Source: an uncultured Anaeromyxobacter sp. (GTDB taxonomy: Bacteria; Myxococcota; Myxococcia; Myxococcales; Anaeromyxobacteraceae). Taken from it: a DNA stretch of 64,000 nt. Under the pieces are notes generated by a model. It did no database searches, was not told where the DNA came from, and saw nothing but the letters and a program-made list of their open reading frames with translations. Both the position numbers and the translations under genes were made by a program. Positions 63,966-64,000 of this stretch are shown one piece after another. How positions within the stretch are numbered: the stretch's first letter is position 1; each line of letters begins with the position of its first letter. The DNA lies in contig CAIQRS010000253.1 of NCBI GenBank assembly GCA_903874275.1, positions 1 to 64,000 of the forward strand, given 5' to 3'.

Positions 63966-64000
63966 ATCTCCGTTAGATCGTAGAGTATTGCCTCCATGGA

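Overview
The window is about 72% GC by eye and almost fully coding. It looks like a chromosomal segment of a myxobacterium-type deltaproteobacterium, most likely Anaeromyxobacter-like. That is an inference. It rests on an infC gene that seems to start at AUC and carries an Ala/Pro tail (both known from Myxococcus xanthus dsg), many GTG starts, NtrC/sigma-54 regulators, multiheme c-type cytochromes, a CarH-type B12 regulator and large TonB-dependent receptors.

Layout. 1-3140: the Ala/Pro/Lys-rich tail of an off-window gene, a terminator, then a HAMP histidine kinase with an NtrC-type response regulator. 3159-15615 (minus): translation and amino acid block thrS-leuA-ilvB-ilvN-ilvC-infC-rpmI-rplT-pheS-pheT-ihfA; branched-chain biosynthesis sits inside the usual thrS-infC cluster, with its own sigma-70-like promoters. 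15667-20200: accessory stretch with small secreted or unknown proteins, an ECF sigma factor, a collagen-like lipoprotein and strong hairpins. 20208-26761: tRNA-Val(GAC), a CDP-alcohol phosphatidyltransferase, a glyoxalase I/II-like pair, typA, a solitary rplC, a degenerate histidine kinase and an RpoH-like sigma factor.

26772-45699 is a 19 kb run of co-directional minus-strand genes and the most interesting part. It holds three sensor kinases with c-type heme motifs in their extracytoplasmic domains, two paired with NtrC-type regulators and one with a NarL-type regulator. It also holds an archaemetzincin between one kinase and its regulator, a 4-Cys small protein/HybA/HybB/triheme cytochrome operon behind a sigma-54-like site, and a nine-heme cytochrome plus cytochrome b module followed by an M56 peptidase, a membrane-anchored unknown, a heme kinase and its regulator. 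hemA and a B12-type radical SAM gene lie in the same run. I read it as a redox- or heme-sensing circuit controlling inner-membrane quinol:cytochrome electron transfer, comparable with Geobacter CbcL/CbcBA and their sigma-54 regulator.

45832-53625: purU, hemF, a TetR regulator and an ExbB-ExbD-TonB-receptor-lipoprotein import operon. 53646-63965: glutaredoxin, MFS exporter with a CarH-like regulator, PAP2 phosphatase, epimerase, ribA, FAD oxidoreductase, a six-heme ImcH/NapC-like cytochrome, a glucose-6-phosphate isomerase with a basic tail and an acyl-ACP thioesterase. Long antisense ORFs throughout are GC-driven shadows and are omitted.
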